Below, piece after piece: positions 7,970-16,248 of a stretch of 64,000 nt of DNA; within the stretch, counting starts at the first letter, position 1; the number at the start of each line of letters is the position of its first letter. The position numbers and the translations under genes are program-made. Source of the DNA: Actinomycetota bacterium (lineage in GTDB: Bacteria; Actinomycetota; Acidimicrobiia; Acidimicrobiales; Ilumatobacteraceae); contig VFYV01000006.1 of NCBI GenBank assembly GCA_016871395.1, positions 30,900-94,899 of the forward strand, read 5' to 3'. Below the pieces are notes generated by a model. That model was not told the DNA's origin, ran no database searches, and saw only the letters and a program-made list of their open reading frames with translations.

Positions 7970-9045
7970 CCGTGGTCCCCCACGCCCGATTGCGAACCCC
8001 CTTGTGTGATCTAGTGGGCGTGCAGTACCCGATCGTGCAAACCGGCATGGGCTGGGTTGCCGGTCCCCGGTTGGTGAGCGCCAGCGCGAACGCTGGTGCT
8101 TTGGGCATCATCGCCAGCGCCACCATGGACCTCGATCAACTGAAGCAGTCCATCAGCGAGGTCAAAGGGCGCACCACCAAGCCGTTCGGTGTGAACCTGC
8201 GCGCCGACTCCGCCGACGTGAAGGATCGCATCGCCCTGATGATCGACGAGGGTGTCAAGGTGGCCAGCTTCGCGCAGGCTCCCAAGCCGGATCTGATCGC
8301 GCGTTTGAAGGATGCCGGAGTGGTGGTCATTCCCTCCATCGGGGCGAAACGACACGCCGAGAAGGTGCTCGAGTGGGGTGTCGATGCGGTGCTGGTGCAA
8401 GGAGGCGAGGGTGGTGGTCACACCGGATCGGTGCCCACCACGGTGCTTCTGCCCCAAGTGGTGGACGCCGTCGCCGGTCGCGTGCCCGTGATCGCCGCCG
8501 GCGGTTTCTTCGACGGCCGAGGATTGGTGGCCGCTCTCTCCTACGGTGCCTCCGGCGTCGCCATGGGAACGCGCTTCCTGCTCACCAGTGATTCGTCGGT
8601 ACCGCAGTCGGTGAAGGATTACTACATCGAAAAGGGTGTGCTCGACACCGTGGTTTCGGTGCAAGTGGACGGCGTTCCCCACCGCGTGCTGCGCACCGAG
8701 TTGGTCGACCAACTGGAGTCCGGCAGCGGCAAGGTGTTGGCCATCCCGCGTGCGGGCATCAACGCACTGCGTTTCCGCAAGATGACCGGCGCCAAGTTGT
8801 CCGAGATGATGCGCGAGGGTCTGGCCATGAAAAAGTCGATGGATCTGACGTGGACCCAGATGGTGATGGCGGCCAATACGCCGATGTTGCTGAAGTTGTC
8901 CCTCGTGGACGGACGCACCGAGAGCGGCGTGATGGCCAGCGGTCAGGTGGTCGGAGTCATCGACGATCTGCCCTCGTGCACCGAACTCGTCGATCGCATC
9001 ATCGCGCAGGCGAACTCCATTCTGTCGGACCTCACCGGCCCCTGA
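7966..9045 (+). CDS. ipdC: IpdC-like FMN-dependent oxidoreductase (nitronate monooxygenase family)
   Basis: A 359-residue TIM-barrel flavoprotein starting at GTG 7966. Features are the N-terminal YPIVQTGMGWVAGPRL, a central VQGGEGGGHTG phosphate-binding segment, VIAAGGFFDGRGLVAAL and GASGVAMGTRFLLTSDS, all characteristic of the 2-nitropropane dioxygenase fold. In mycobacteria IpdC acts on 5-hydroxylated HIC-CoA just before the EchA20 and IpdAB steps, introducing a double bond; the position in this operon supports the same role. It follows ipdB with a 4-nt overlap and precedes the MaoC gene by 16 nt. Confidence 0.9.
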   Translation: MTVVPHARLRTPLCDLVGVQYPIVQTGMGWVAGPRLVSASANAGALGIIASATMDLDQLKQSISEVKGRTTKPFGVNLRADSADVKDRIALMIDEGVKVASFAQAPKPDLIARLKDAGVVVIPSIGAKRHAEKVLEWGVDAVLVQGGEGGGHTGSVPTTVLLPQVVDAVAGRVPVIAAGGFFDGRGLVAALSYGASGVAMGTRFLLTSDSSVPQSVKDYYIEKGVLDTVVSVQVDGVPHRVLRTELVDQLESGSGKVLAIPRAGINALRFRKMTGAKLSEMMREGLAMKKSMDLTWTQMVMAANTPMLLKLSLVDGRTESGVMASGQVVGVIDDLPSCTELVDRIIAQANSILSDLTGP

Positions 9046-9061
9046 CCCCGAAAGACACGAC

Positions 9062-9520
9062 ATGGCCACCACCGTTCTCGACGGACCCGACGACGTGCGT
9101 GCCCACCTCGGTCGACATCTGGGTCACAGCGAGTGGATCGAGATCGACCAGGACCGTGTGAATCTGTTCGCCGACGCCACTGGTGACCACCAGTGGATTC
9201 ACGTGGATCCGGCGCGAGCCAACCAAGGCCCCTTCGGCGCACCGATCGCCCACGGATACCTCACGTTGTCTGTTTCCAATCTCTTTCTGCCCCAGATCGT
9301 GGAGGTGAGGGGCTTCTCTGCTGGCGTCAACTACGGCGTCGACAAGGTTCGCTTTCCGAGCCCGGTCAAGGTGGGTGCGCGCATTCGCGCCGGCGCCGAA
9401 CTGAGCGCCGTCTCGGAGGTCAACGGAGGTCTGCAGACCACCATCATCATCACCATCGATGTCGAAGGTGGATCCAAGCCCGCCTGCGTGATCGAATCCC
9501 TCAGTCGCTGGTTGTACTGA
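9062..9520 (+). CDS. MaoC family (R)-specific enoyl-CoA hydratase
   Basis: A 152-residue hotdog-fold hydratase with the catalytic signature FADATGDHQWIHVDP (Asp and His near residues 39-44) and the following GPFGAPIAHGYLTLS. This is close to the single-domain HtdZ type (Rv0130) of mycobacteria. It hydrates a trans-2-enoyl-CoA to the R-3-hydroxyacyl-CoA. In this operon it probably serves a ring-derived or side-chain acyl-CoA. ATG 9062 lies 16 nt after the ipdC stop. Substrate is inferred from context only. Confidence 0.87.
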   Translation: MATTVLDGPDDVRAHLGRHLGHSEWIEIDQDRVNLFADATGDHQWIHVDPARANQGPFGAPIAHGYLTLSVSNLFLPQIVEVRGFSAGVNYGVDKVRFPSPVKVGARIRAGAELSAVSEVNGGLQTTIIITIDVEGGSKPACVIESLSRWLY

Positions 9521-9563
9521 TCATCTCGTCGGCCGACCCCGACCACGTATCCGTAGGAGAACA

Positions 9564-10370
9564 ATGAGCGTTCGCGAACTCTTCGACTTGACCGGCAAGG
9601 TCGCCCTGTTGGCCGGCGCCGGGCGTGGTATCGGAGCCGCCAGTGCCATGGCGTTGGCCGAGGCCGGAGCCGACATCGCCGTCACCGCACGCAGCGTCGA
9701 CCAGATCGAGGCCGTCGCGGCCCGTGCGCGCGAGTTGGGTCGTCGTGCCATCGCCATCGCAACCGACGCCAACGATGCTGAGGCCGTGAAGACCGCGGTG
9801 GCGCGAACCGTGGCCGAGTTCGGTCGTATCGACACCGTGGTGAGTGTCGTGGGTGGCGCGATGCCCCAACCCTTCATGAGCACCTCCGACAAGGATCTGC
9901 GGAACTCGTTCGAGAACAACGTGGTGAACGGTCTGCGCTTGGTGCGCGAGTGCGTGCCGCACCTGTTGATCGCCGCCGGTGATCGACCCGGTGGGGCATC
10001 GGTGGTGATGGTGTCGAGCGCCATCGGCCACATCGTCGGACGCGGGTACGTGTCGTACGGCTCGGCCAAGGCCGCCCTCGATCATGCCGTGGAACTAATG
10101 GCCGCCGATTTGAGCCCCCGCATCCGGGTGAACGCGGTGGCGCCCGGCGCGATCCTGACCGAGGCCCTCGAGGTGGTGGCCGCCAACCCCGAATTGAAAG
10201 CCTCCATCGAGAGCCGGACGCCGTTGCGGCGACTGGGTGAACCCGACGACATCGCGGCCGCGGTCCTGTATCTGGCATCGAACGCCTCGAGTTACGTGAC
10301 CGGTCAGATCCTCGCCGTCGATGGTGGCATCGTCACCACCAACTTCAACTTCCCCATCGCCGACTTGTGA
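9564..10370 (+). CDS. SDR family oxidoreductase
   Basis: A 268-residue FabG-like SDR. AGAGRGIGAAS replaces the usual TGxxxGIG opening, so the first Thr is Ala. The catalytic Ser is in VMVSSAIG and YGSAKAA is the YxxxK. The end VTGQILAVDGG followed by an unusual Phe/Pro tail is like steroid-cluster SDRs. It probably oxidises the 3-hydroxyacyl-CoA made by the preceding MaoC hydratase. A GTAGGAG Shine-Dalgarno sits 6-7 nt before ATG 9564. The stop overlaps the start of the MFS gene. Exact substrate not determinable. Confidence 0.85.
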   Translation: MSVRELFDLTGKVALLAGAGRGIGAASAMALAEAGADIAVTARSVDQIEAVAARARELGRRAIAIATDANDAEAVKTAVARTVAEFGRIDTVVSVVGGAMPQPFMSTSDKDLRNSFENNVVNGLRLVRECVPHLLIAAGDRPGGASVVMVSSAIGHIVGRGYVSYGSAKAALDHAVELMAADLSPRIRVNAVAPGAILTEALEVVAANPELKASIESRTPLRRLGEPDDIAAAVLYLASNASSYVTGQILAVDGGIVTTNFNFPIADL

Positions 10371-11644
10371 ACGACGCAAGAAGAAAGAGTTCGCTGGGCG
10401 CCTTGCGCCACCGCGACTTCGCATTGTTCTGGGTGGCAGCCGCCATCTCGAACGGTGGGAGTTGGATGCAGATGGTCGCCGTCCCGGCATTGCTCTACGA
10501 CCTGACCGGTAGTTCCACGTGGCTCGGAGTGTCATCCATGGCTTCTTTGTTTCCGGCCGTGTTCCTGACCCTCCACGCCGGGGTGCTGGCCGACCGCATG
10601 AGCCGACGTTCGATTCTGTTGGTCACCCAGACGGTGCAGATGTCGTGCGCTTTCGGACTGTGGGGCTTTTATCTCGCCGACGCGATTCGTCCGGGCCTCA
10701 TCGTGATCATCGGCCTCGTTGGTGGAATCGCCACCGGCTTCCAAACCTCGGCGTGGCAGAGTTTCGTGCCTCTGTTGGTGCCCGAGGAGGAGTTGTTGGA
10801 TGCCGTGAAGTTGAACTCGGTGCAGTTCACCCTGGCGCGAGCCATCGGCCCGGGTCTGGCCGGAGTGGTGATCACCACCATGGGAACCGGAGCGGCCATT
10901 CTCATCAACGCGATGACCTATTTCCTGGTGATCGGAGTGTTGTTCATCTGCAATCCTCGACAGAGCATCGTGGCGCCGAACGGAGCGACGGTGTCCGAGG
11001 TCCTGCGCGATGGAGGGCGTTTCGTGTGGCGCAATCGACCACTGCGCCTGGCGGTCTTTCTCGCTTTCGTCACGTCCTTGTGTGGTCAGGCCCTGCAACA
11101 CGTGGCACCGGCCATCGCCGACCGCATCTTCGCACGACCGTCCACCGACAACGCCGGATTGCTGGTGGCGCTCGGCCTGGGTGCGCTGGCGTCATCCATT
11201 CTGTCGGTGGCCATCGGCGACAAGTTGAGGCCATCCACTCGGGTGATGGTGGCTCTCGTTCTGTTCACCGGGAGCACCGCACTGATCGCGCTCACCTCCA
11301 ATTACAACGTAGGTCTCATGGCGTATTTCATCGGTGGGTTGGCACACCTGCAATCGGCGGTGGCGTTGAACACCCTCATCCAAGGGACGGTTCCCGACCA
11401 CTTGCGAGGTCGCACCATGAGTTTCTATGTGCTCGGAATCTTGGCCGGCATCCCGCTCGGCGCATTCGCTCTGGGCCGACTGGGCGACATCTTCACCATG
11501 CGGGTGGCGGTGTACATCGATGCAGCTGTCTTCTTGTCCCTCATCGTGCTCTTGATCGGTCGGGGTTGGTTGACGGACCTCGACGTGACAAAGATTGAGG
11601 ACGTGACCGACACGCCGCCCATTGACACGGGTGAAGCACGATGA
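10367..11644 (+). CDS. MFS transporter (EntS/MFS_3-like)
   Basis: A 425-residue polytopic membrane protein with about 12 hydrophobic segments. LADRMSRRSILLVTQ is the loop 2-3 MFS motif, and a second-half equivalent GRTMSFYVLGILAG is also present. It resembles the MFS_3 branch that includes siderophore and drug exporters. It starts at GTG 10367 inside the previous stop (GTGA) and ends with ATGA overlap on the thioesterase gene. Being embedded in a steroid operon, it could move a steroid acid, a degradation intermediate or a surface-active compound in or out. Direction and substrate are unknown. Confidence 0.82.
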   Translation: MNDARRKSSLGALRHRDFALFWVAAAISNGGSWMQMVAVPALLYDLTGSSTWLGVSSMASLFPAVFLTLHAGVLADRMSRRSILLVTQTVQMSCAFGLWGFYLADAIRPGLIVIIGLVGGIATGFQTSAWQSFVPLLVPEEELLDAVKLNSVQFTLARAIGPGLAGVVITTMGTGAAILINAMTYFLVIGVLFICNPRQSIVAPNGATVSEVLRDGGRFVWRNRPLRLAVFLAFVTSLCGQALQHVAPAIADRIFARPSTDNAGLLVALGLGALASSILSVAIGDKLRPSTRVMVALVLFTGSTALIALTSNYNVGLMAYFIGGLAHLQSAVALNTLIQGTVPDHLRGRTMSFYVLGILAGIPLGAFALGRLGDIFTMRVAVYIDAAVFLSLIVLLIGRGWLTDLDVTKIEDVTDTPPIDTGEAR

Positions 11645-12297
11645 ACCACCCCGAGGGGGATGATCCCACCTATGACGCGGCCCGCGTGGAGTTGGGTCGC
11701 ACGGCTCGACGCCTCAACCACGCGATCGTGGCCCGCGACGTGGAGATCGAACAACTGCTCGACGCCACGGCATCGATGACCCGGCTGGCCGAGGAATTCG
11801 AGCGCTCGGATCGTCGCGAGCGCAGCCTCACCAACTTCAAGAACAGCAAGCGCGTCCTTTTCGCCGACGGTGCCCGGATGACCAGCCACATCTGCCGGCC
11901 CGGTTCGGGACCCGGTAGCCCCCACGGCCTCGAGATGGAGGTCGTGCGTCGGGGCGAGGTGGCCGAGGCGCGATTCATCATCGGTGACTCCTACGAAGGC
12001 GCCCCCGGTCGTGGTCACGGTGGCGTCGTGGCGCTGGCCTTCGACGACACGATGGGTTTCGTGTTGAACATCATCCACACCGTGGCCTACACGGGCGAGA
12101 TCACGGTTCGCTACGAGGCGCCGGCACCACTGAACAGGCCGCTCGTGATCCGGGCTCGGATGGACCGACGCGACGGACGCAAACTGCATCTGGTGGCCGA
12201 CCTGCGCGAGGATCGACCCGACGCACCCCTCATCGCCACGTCCCACGCACTGTTCGTCGCGATCGAGAGTTACGATTCGACTTCAGACACTTTGTGA
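11641..12297 (+). CDS. PaaI-type hotdog thioesterase
   Basis: A 218-residue protein with a variable N-terminal ~120 residues and a C-terminal hotdog domain: GRGHGGVVALAFDDTMGF, then GEITVRYEAPAPLNRPLVIRA and SHALFVAI. The HGG-x10-DDTMG arrangement is the PaaI-type active site that hydrolyses acyl-CoA. The long charged N-terminus (residues 1-80, helical, many Arg/Glu) is more than PaaI needs. It is translationally coupled to the MFS gene. A role in recovering CoA from a blocked steroid acyl-CoA is plausible. Confidence 0.78.
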   Translation: MNHPEGDDPTYDAARVELGRTARRLNHAIVARDVEIEQLLDATASMTRLAEEFERSDRRERSLTNFKNSKRVLFADGARMTSHICRPGSGPGSPHGLEMEVVRRGEVAEARFIIGDSYEGAPGRGHGGVVALAFDDTMGFVLNIIHTVAYTGEITVRYEAPAPLNRPLVIRARMDRRDGRKLHLVADLREDRPDAPLIATSHALFVAIESYDSTSDTL

Positions 12298-12327
12298 TTG
12301 GCGAGAACGAGGGGGCCGAGGGGAAAA

Positions 12328-13479
12328 ATGACCGCTGTCGACGATGATCGCATGCAGACCGTCCGCTTTCCGCGCGAATTGGTGCGGCGCCTGGTGGACA
12401 ACTATCGCCACAAGACGTTGGATCATTGTGAGGCCGCCATCACCGAGCCGGCATCGGTGTTCACCGATCCGGTGCGCTTCCAACGCGAACTGGACGTTCT
12501 GTTCCGCCATGGCGCCCACATCGTCGGCTGGACCGGCGAACTTCCCCACCCGGGTACCTTCGTCACCAAGGACGTGGCCGGGCATCCGGTACTGATCACT
12601 CGCGCCGAGGACGGCGAGCTGCGCGCATTCCGTAACGCCTGCACCCATCGAGGCTCTCAGGTGGCTCACGGCTGTGGTGAGGCGCGTCGACTGACCTGCC
12701 CGTACCACGCGTGGTCCTTCGAACTGAACGGCAACCTGGCCGGTCAACCGCAGTCCTACGCCTTCGATGCCATCGACCGGTCGACGCTGGGTCTCGAACC
12801 CTTACCGGTGGCCAGCGTGGCCGGATTGATCGCCGTCGGTCTGAGCGAGGACGTCGACCCCACGGCCGCCTTCGCCGACATCGAACCCGAGTTGCGGTGG
12901 TGCGGATACGAGAATCACGAGACCGTGTGCCAGCACACGTTCCACCTGAAAGCCAACTGGAAGATCGCCTTCGACGTGAACCTCGAGACGTACCACGTCG
13001 ACTATCTCCATCGCGAGACGCTGTCGAACCTGGTGAAGCACAACCCGATCTACGACACCTTCGGTCGCCACGCTCGTTGGGGCTTCCCCACCACCGGCGT
13101 CGAGCATTTGGTGGACCTGCCCGAGGATCAATGGCCAGCCGTCGCACCGGCCAGCATCATCCACACCTTGTTCCCGAGCGTGGTGCTGCTGGAAACCCCG
13201 GTCAGTTGCCAGATGTTCCGCGTTTATCCGGGTCGCACCGTGGGTGAGTGCACGGTGGACCTCACCGAGGCCGCCTTGACGCCGCTGACCAACGACGAGG
13301 ATCGGGCCGCGCGTCAGCGAGGCGCCGACTTCGCCGCGTTGGTGGTGGGCAAGGAAGATTTCCCGGCCGCCGAGCAATGTCAGCGCGGTGCCGAGATGGG
13401 TTTGAGGAACTTCGTCTTTGGCGCGAACGAACCCATGTTGCAACACTGGCATCGAACCTGGAACGAAGCCTTGGCCTGA
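12328..13479 (+). CDS. Rieske aromatic-ring/steroid-type oxygenase alpha subunit
   Basis: A 383-residue Rieske non-heme iron oxygenase. The [2Fe-2S] ligands are Cys105-x-His107 and Cys124-x2-His127. The mononuclear iron site is suggested by NLETYHVDYLH (His223, His228) with a downstream carboxylate. The family inserts oxygen into aromatic or alicyclic rings using a ferredoxin and reductase, neither of which is coded nearby. ATG 12328 is preferred over an upstream in-frame start because GAGGGG lies 5-9 nt before it. It lies in the steroid operon. It is not a KshA look-alike in the Rieske segment, so the substrate is open. Confidence 0.85.
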   Translation: MTAVDDDRMQTVRFPRELVRRLVDNYRHKTLDHCEAAITEPASVFTDPVRFQRELDVLFRHGAHIVGWTGELPHPGTFVTKDVAGHPVLITRAEDGELRAFRNACTHRGSQVAHGCGEARRLTCPYHAWSFELNGNLAGQPQSYAFDAIDRSTLGLEPLPVASVAGLIAVGLSEDVDPTAAFADIEPELRWCGYENHETVCQHTFHLKANWKIAFDVNLETYHVDYLHRETLSNLVKHNPIYDTFGRHARWGFPTTGVEHLVDLPEDQWPAVAPASIIHTLFPSVVLLETPVSCQMFRVYPGRTVGECTVDLTEAALTPLTNDEDRAARQRGADFAALVVGKEDFPAAEQCQRGAEMGLRNFVFGANEPMLQHWHRTWNEALA

Positions 13480-13539
13480 TTCCGCACCATTCTGGGATAT
13501 GCCCCTACCTCCGAAACCCGCGCAGAAAGCACGAATCCG

Positions 13540-14982
13540 ATGAACACTCCGAACGTCGTCTCCATCATGAAGGCTCTGACCGACAAGGCCGCCACCGATC
13601 CGGCGCGCTCGGCCATCACTTGCGGCGACGAGACCGTCACCCGCGGCGAGTTGGAGTCACGCACGAATCGTCTGGCGCGCGCCTACGCCGAGCGCGGTGT
13701 GACGCACGGACGCTTCGTCACCGTGGCACTTGCGAACTCGGTCGAGTTCTACGAGGCCTGCATCGCCGCGTGGAAGTTGGGAGCCACGCCCCAACCCGTG
13801 AGCTACCGCCTACCTGACCGTGAGCGTCAGGCCATCGTGGAGTTGGCCGATTCGGCGCTGGTGGTGGGAGTCGAGCCGTCGGCACACCCGGGGCGCAACA
13901 CCGTGACCGCGCGTTTCGACGCGTCGGCGTACGACGACTCGCCATTGCCCGACGTGACCGCCCCGGCGATGAAGGCGCCCACCTCGGGTGGCTCGACGGG
14001 CCGACCCAAGTTGATCGTGGCCGGAGATCCCGGTGTCGTGCAGGTGGGTGCGCCCGGTATGGGACAAAAGGTGGACGGTGTGGTGTGCGTTCCCGGACCG
14101 CTCTATCACAACGCACCGTTCTCGTTCGGTGCTGGTTCGCTGTTCCACGGCAATCACTTGGTGTTGTTGCCGCAGTTCGACGCCGAGGCCACCTTGGCCG
14201 CCGTCGACAGACACCGGGCCGACTGGATCTTGTTCGTGCCCACGATGATGTCGCGCATCTCGCGTCTGCCCGACGACGTGAAGAACCGCTACGACCTGTC
14301 CTCGCTCACGACCGTCTGGCACATGGCCGCACCGTGCCCGCCGTGGCTGAAGGAGGAGTGGTGCAACTGGTTGGGCGGCGAGAAGATCTTCGAGCTGTAC
14401 GCCGGCACCGAGGCCCAGGCCGTCACCATCATTCGTGGCGACGAATGGTTGGCCCACCGCGGGTCCGTGGGTCGTTGCGTCACCGGCGAGATGAAGGTTT
14501 TGGACCCCGACACGTACGAGGAACTTCCCCCCGACACCGTGGGAGAGATCTTCATGCGCAACAGCCGCACCACGTACAAGTACCTCGGTGCCGAGGCCCG
14601 ACGTTCACCCGACGGCTGGGAGAGCCTGGGTGACATGGGCAAGATCGACGCCGAGGGCTACGTGTATCTCACCGACCGCCGTGGCGACATGATCTTGTCG
14701 GGGGGCGCCAACATCTACCCCGCCGAGGTGGAGATCGCGTTGAGCGAACATCCCGACGTGGTGTCGTCGGCCGTCATCGGACTGCCCGACGAGGATCTGG
14801 GCAACCGCATCCACGCCGTGGTGCAGGTGTCCAAGCCGGTCGACGAGGACGAACTGCGCACGTTCCTCGGAGAGCGACTGGTGCGTTACAAGGTGCCGCG
14901 ATCGTTCGAGTTCACCAGCGAAGCAGTGCGCGACGATGCCGGCAAGGTGCGTCGCTCGGCTCTGCGCAACGAACGCAGCTAA
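13540..14982 (+). CDS. Acyl-CoA synthetase (ANL superfamily, bile-acid-CoA-ligase-like)
   Basis: A 480-residue AMP-forming ligase. The P-loop TSGGSTGRPK is near residue 148, ELYAGTEAQ is the A5-type motif, LGDMGKIDAEGYVYLTDR is the hinge region and GKVRRSALR carries the C-terminal catalytic Lys. It is shorter than FadD19 and its middle resembles bile-acid or steroid-acid CoA ligases (recalled similarity). It would activate a steroid-derived carboxylic acid, such as HIP or a side-chain acid, for the enzymes of this operon. It begins 60 nt after the oxygenase gene. Its stop overlaps the convergent P450 stop by 4 nt. Confidence 0.85.
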   Translation: MNTPNVVSIMKALTDKAATDPARSAITCGDETVTRGELESRTNRLARAYAERGVTHGRFVTVALANSVEFYEACIAAWKLGATPQPVSYRLPDRERQAIVELADSALVVGVEPSAHPGRNTVTARFDASAYDDSPLPDVTAPAMKAPTSGGSTGRPKLIVAGDPGVVQVGAPGMGQKVDGVVCVPGPLYHNAPFSFGAGSLFHGNHLVLLPQFDAEATLAAVDRHRADWILFVPTMMSRISRLPDDVKNRYDLSSLTTVWHMAAPCPPWLKEEWCNWLGGEKIFELYAGTEAQAVTIIRGDEWLAHRGSVGRCVTGEMKVLDPDTYEELPPDTVGEIFMRNSRTTYKYLGAEARRSPDGWESLGDMGKIDAEGYVYLTDRRGDMILSGGANIYPAEVEIALSEHPDVVSSAVIGLPDEDLGNRIHAVVQVSKPVDEDELRTFLGERLVRYKVPRSFEFTSEAVRDDAGKVRRSALRNERS

Positions 14983-16145
14983 CGCGCGTCGAAGGTGACG
15001 GGGAGGCTCTTCATGCCCCGCACGAACGACGCGTGTCCGTACTCGGGAATGAAGCCGGGGTCGGCGAACGCCAGGTTGTCCATTCGTTCGAAGATCTCGT
15101 TGTAGATGATCCGCAGTTCGAGGCGGGCCAGGCTGGCACCGAGGCACAGGTGCGGTCCCCATCCGAACGAGATGTGCGGGTTGGATTCCCGAGTCACGTC
15201 GAACTCGTCGGCGCGCTCGAAGAACTCCTCGTCGCGATTGGCCGCCGTGTAGTGCATCAACACCTGCGAACCGGCGGGAATGGTGACGCCGCGCACGTCC
15301 ACGTCCTGGGTCGTCACACGGACCATGTTGATGATGGGGGTCACCCAACGAATGCTCTCTTCGATGGCCCGCTCGAGATCCTCGGGTGAGCGCCGGGCGA
15401 TGGCCATCTGGTCGGGGCGGCGGATCATGGCTTCCAGACCACCGGCGATGACGTTGCGCGTGGTCTCGTTGCCGCCGACCAGCAGCAAGAGGGCGTTGCC
15501 GATGACGTGGGCGTCGTCCATCACGGTGCCGTCGTCGAGCGGCGTCATGAACTTGCTGATCAGGTCGTCACCGGTGCCGCCACGTCGGGCCTCCATGGCC
15601 TTGGTGGTGTAGGTGTAGAACTCGACGGCGGCGTTGATCACCTCGTCGGTGACGTACTTGGGGTTGTCGGCTCCGGTGATCATCACGTCGGACAGGTGCT
15701 GTAGCCAGTCGTACTCCGAGGGATCGGCCCCCAACATCTCGCCGATCAGGGTCATGGGCAGAGGCTTGGCGATGTCGGCGACGATGTCACACGACCCCGC
15801 ACCGATCACGGCATCCACCAGCGCACACGCCACCTCGCGCACGTGGGTCTCGTAGGCCGACATCTGTCGGGGGCCGAACCCGCGCGCCACACCTCGTCGC
15901 TGATTCGCGTGTGACGGATCATCACTGTCGATCATCGACGACTGAGCCTGCCCGTTCGGGCGTGAACCGACGACACCATTGGAAAACAATGTCGGCTGTC
16001 GCTCGGCCCAGCGGATGTCCTCGATCTTGGTGAGGGCCCAGATGCCGTTGATGTCGCGATACACGGGTTGATTGTTCCGGATCCAGGCCAAGGTCGGATA
16101 CGGATCACCCTGATACATGTCGCGATCGAGAATGTCCACCTGCAT
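14979..16145 (-). CDS. Cytochrome P450, CYP142-like
   Basis: A 388-residue bacterial P450. The I-helix GGNETT is at residues 224-229, ExxR at Glu263-Arg266, and the heme-binding FGWGPHLCLG places the Cys ligand at residue 334. The overall pattern (RDINGIW, RQPTLFSN, DDPSHANQRRGV, ITPIINMVRV-like K/L region) is closest to CYP142/CYP125-type steroid 26-monooxygenases that oxidise the sterol side-chain terminus. ATG 16145 follows a GGGGGG purine run by 6 nt, with a TAGGGT box further upstream (near 16167). Divergent from the binding-protein gene. Redox partners are not in the window. Confidence 0.85.
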   Translation of the reverse strand: MQVDILDRDMYQGDPYPTLAWIRNNQPVYRDINGIWALTKIEDIRWAERQPTLFSNGVVGSRPNGQAQSSMIDSDDPSHANQRRGVARGFGPRQMSAYETHVREVACALVDAVIGAGSCDIVADIAKPLPMTLIGEMLGADPSEYDWLQHLSDVMITGADNPKYVTDEVINAAVEFYTYTTKAMEARRGGTGDDLISKFMTPLDDGTVMDDAHVIGNALLLLVGGNETTRNVIAGGLEAMIRRPDQMAIARRSPEDLERAIEESIRWVTPIINMVRVTTQDVDVRGVTIPAGSQVLMHYTAANRDEEFFERADEFDVTRESNPHISFGWGPHLCLGASLARLELRIIYNEIFERMDNLAFADPGFIPEYGHASFVRGMKSLPVTFDAR

Positions 16146-16239
16146 TGTCGACCCCCCGTCGAAAACCCTAGCCCGACTGTGGCTGCCGACCAGTGCGCAC
16201 ACCCATCGTCACGGATACGCACGGAGCCGGAAGATTCGG

Positions 16240-16245
16240 CAGAAT
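16240..16245 (+). promoter_or_regulatory. Putative -10 box of binding-protein gene
   Basis: CAGAAT, 6 nt before GTG 16252 and 3 nt before ATG 16249. There is no Shine-Dalgarno. If the transcript is leaderless, GTG 16252 would be the better start. Confidence 0.4.
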
Positions 16246-16248
16246 GAC

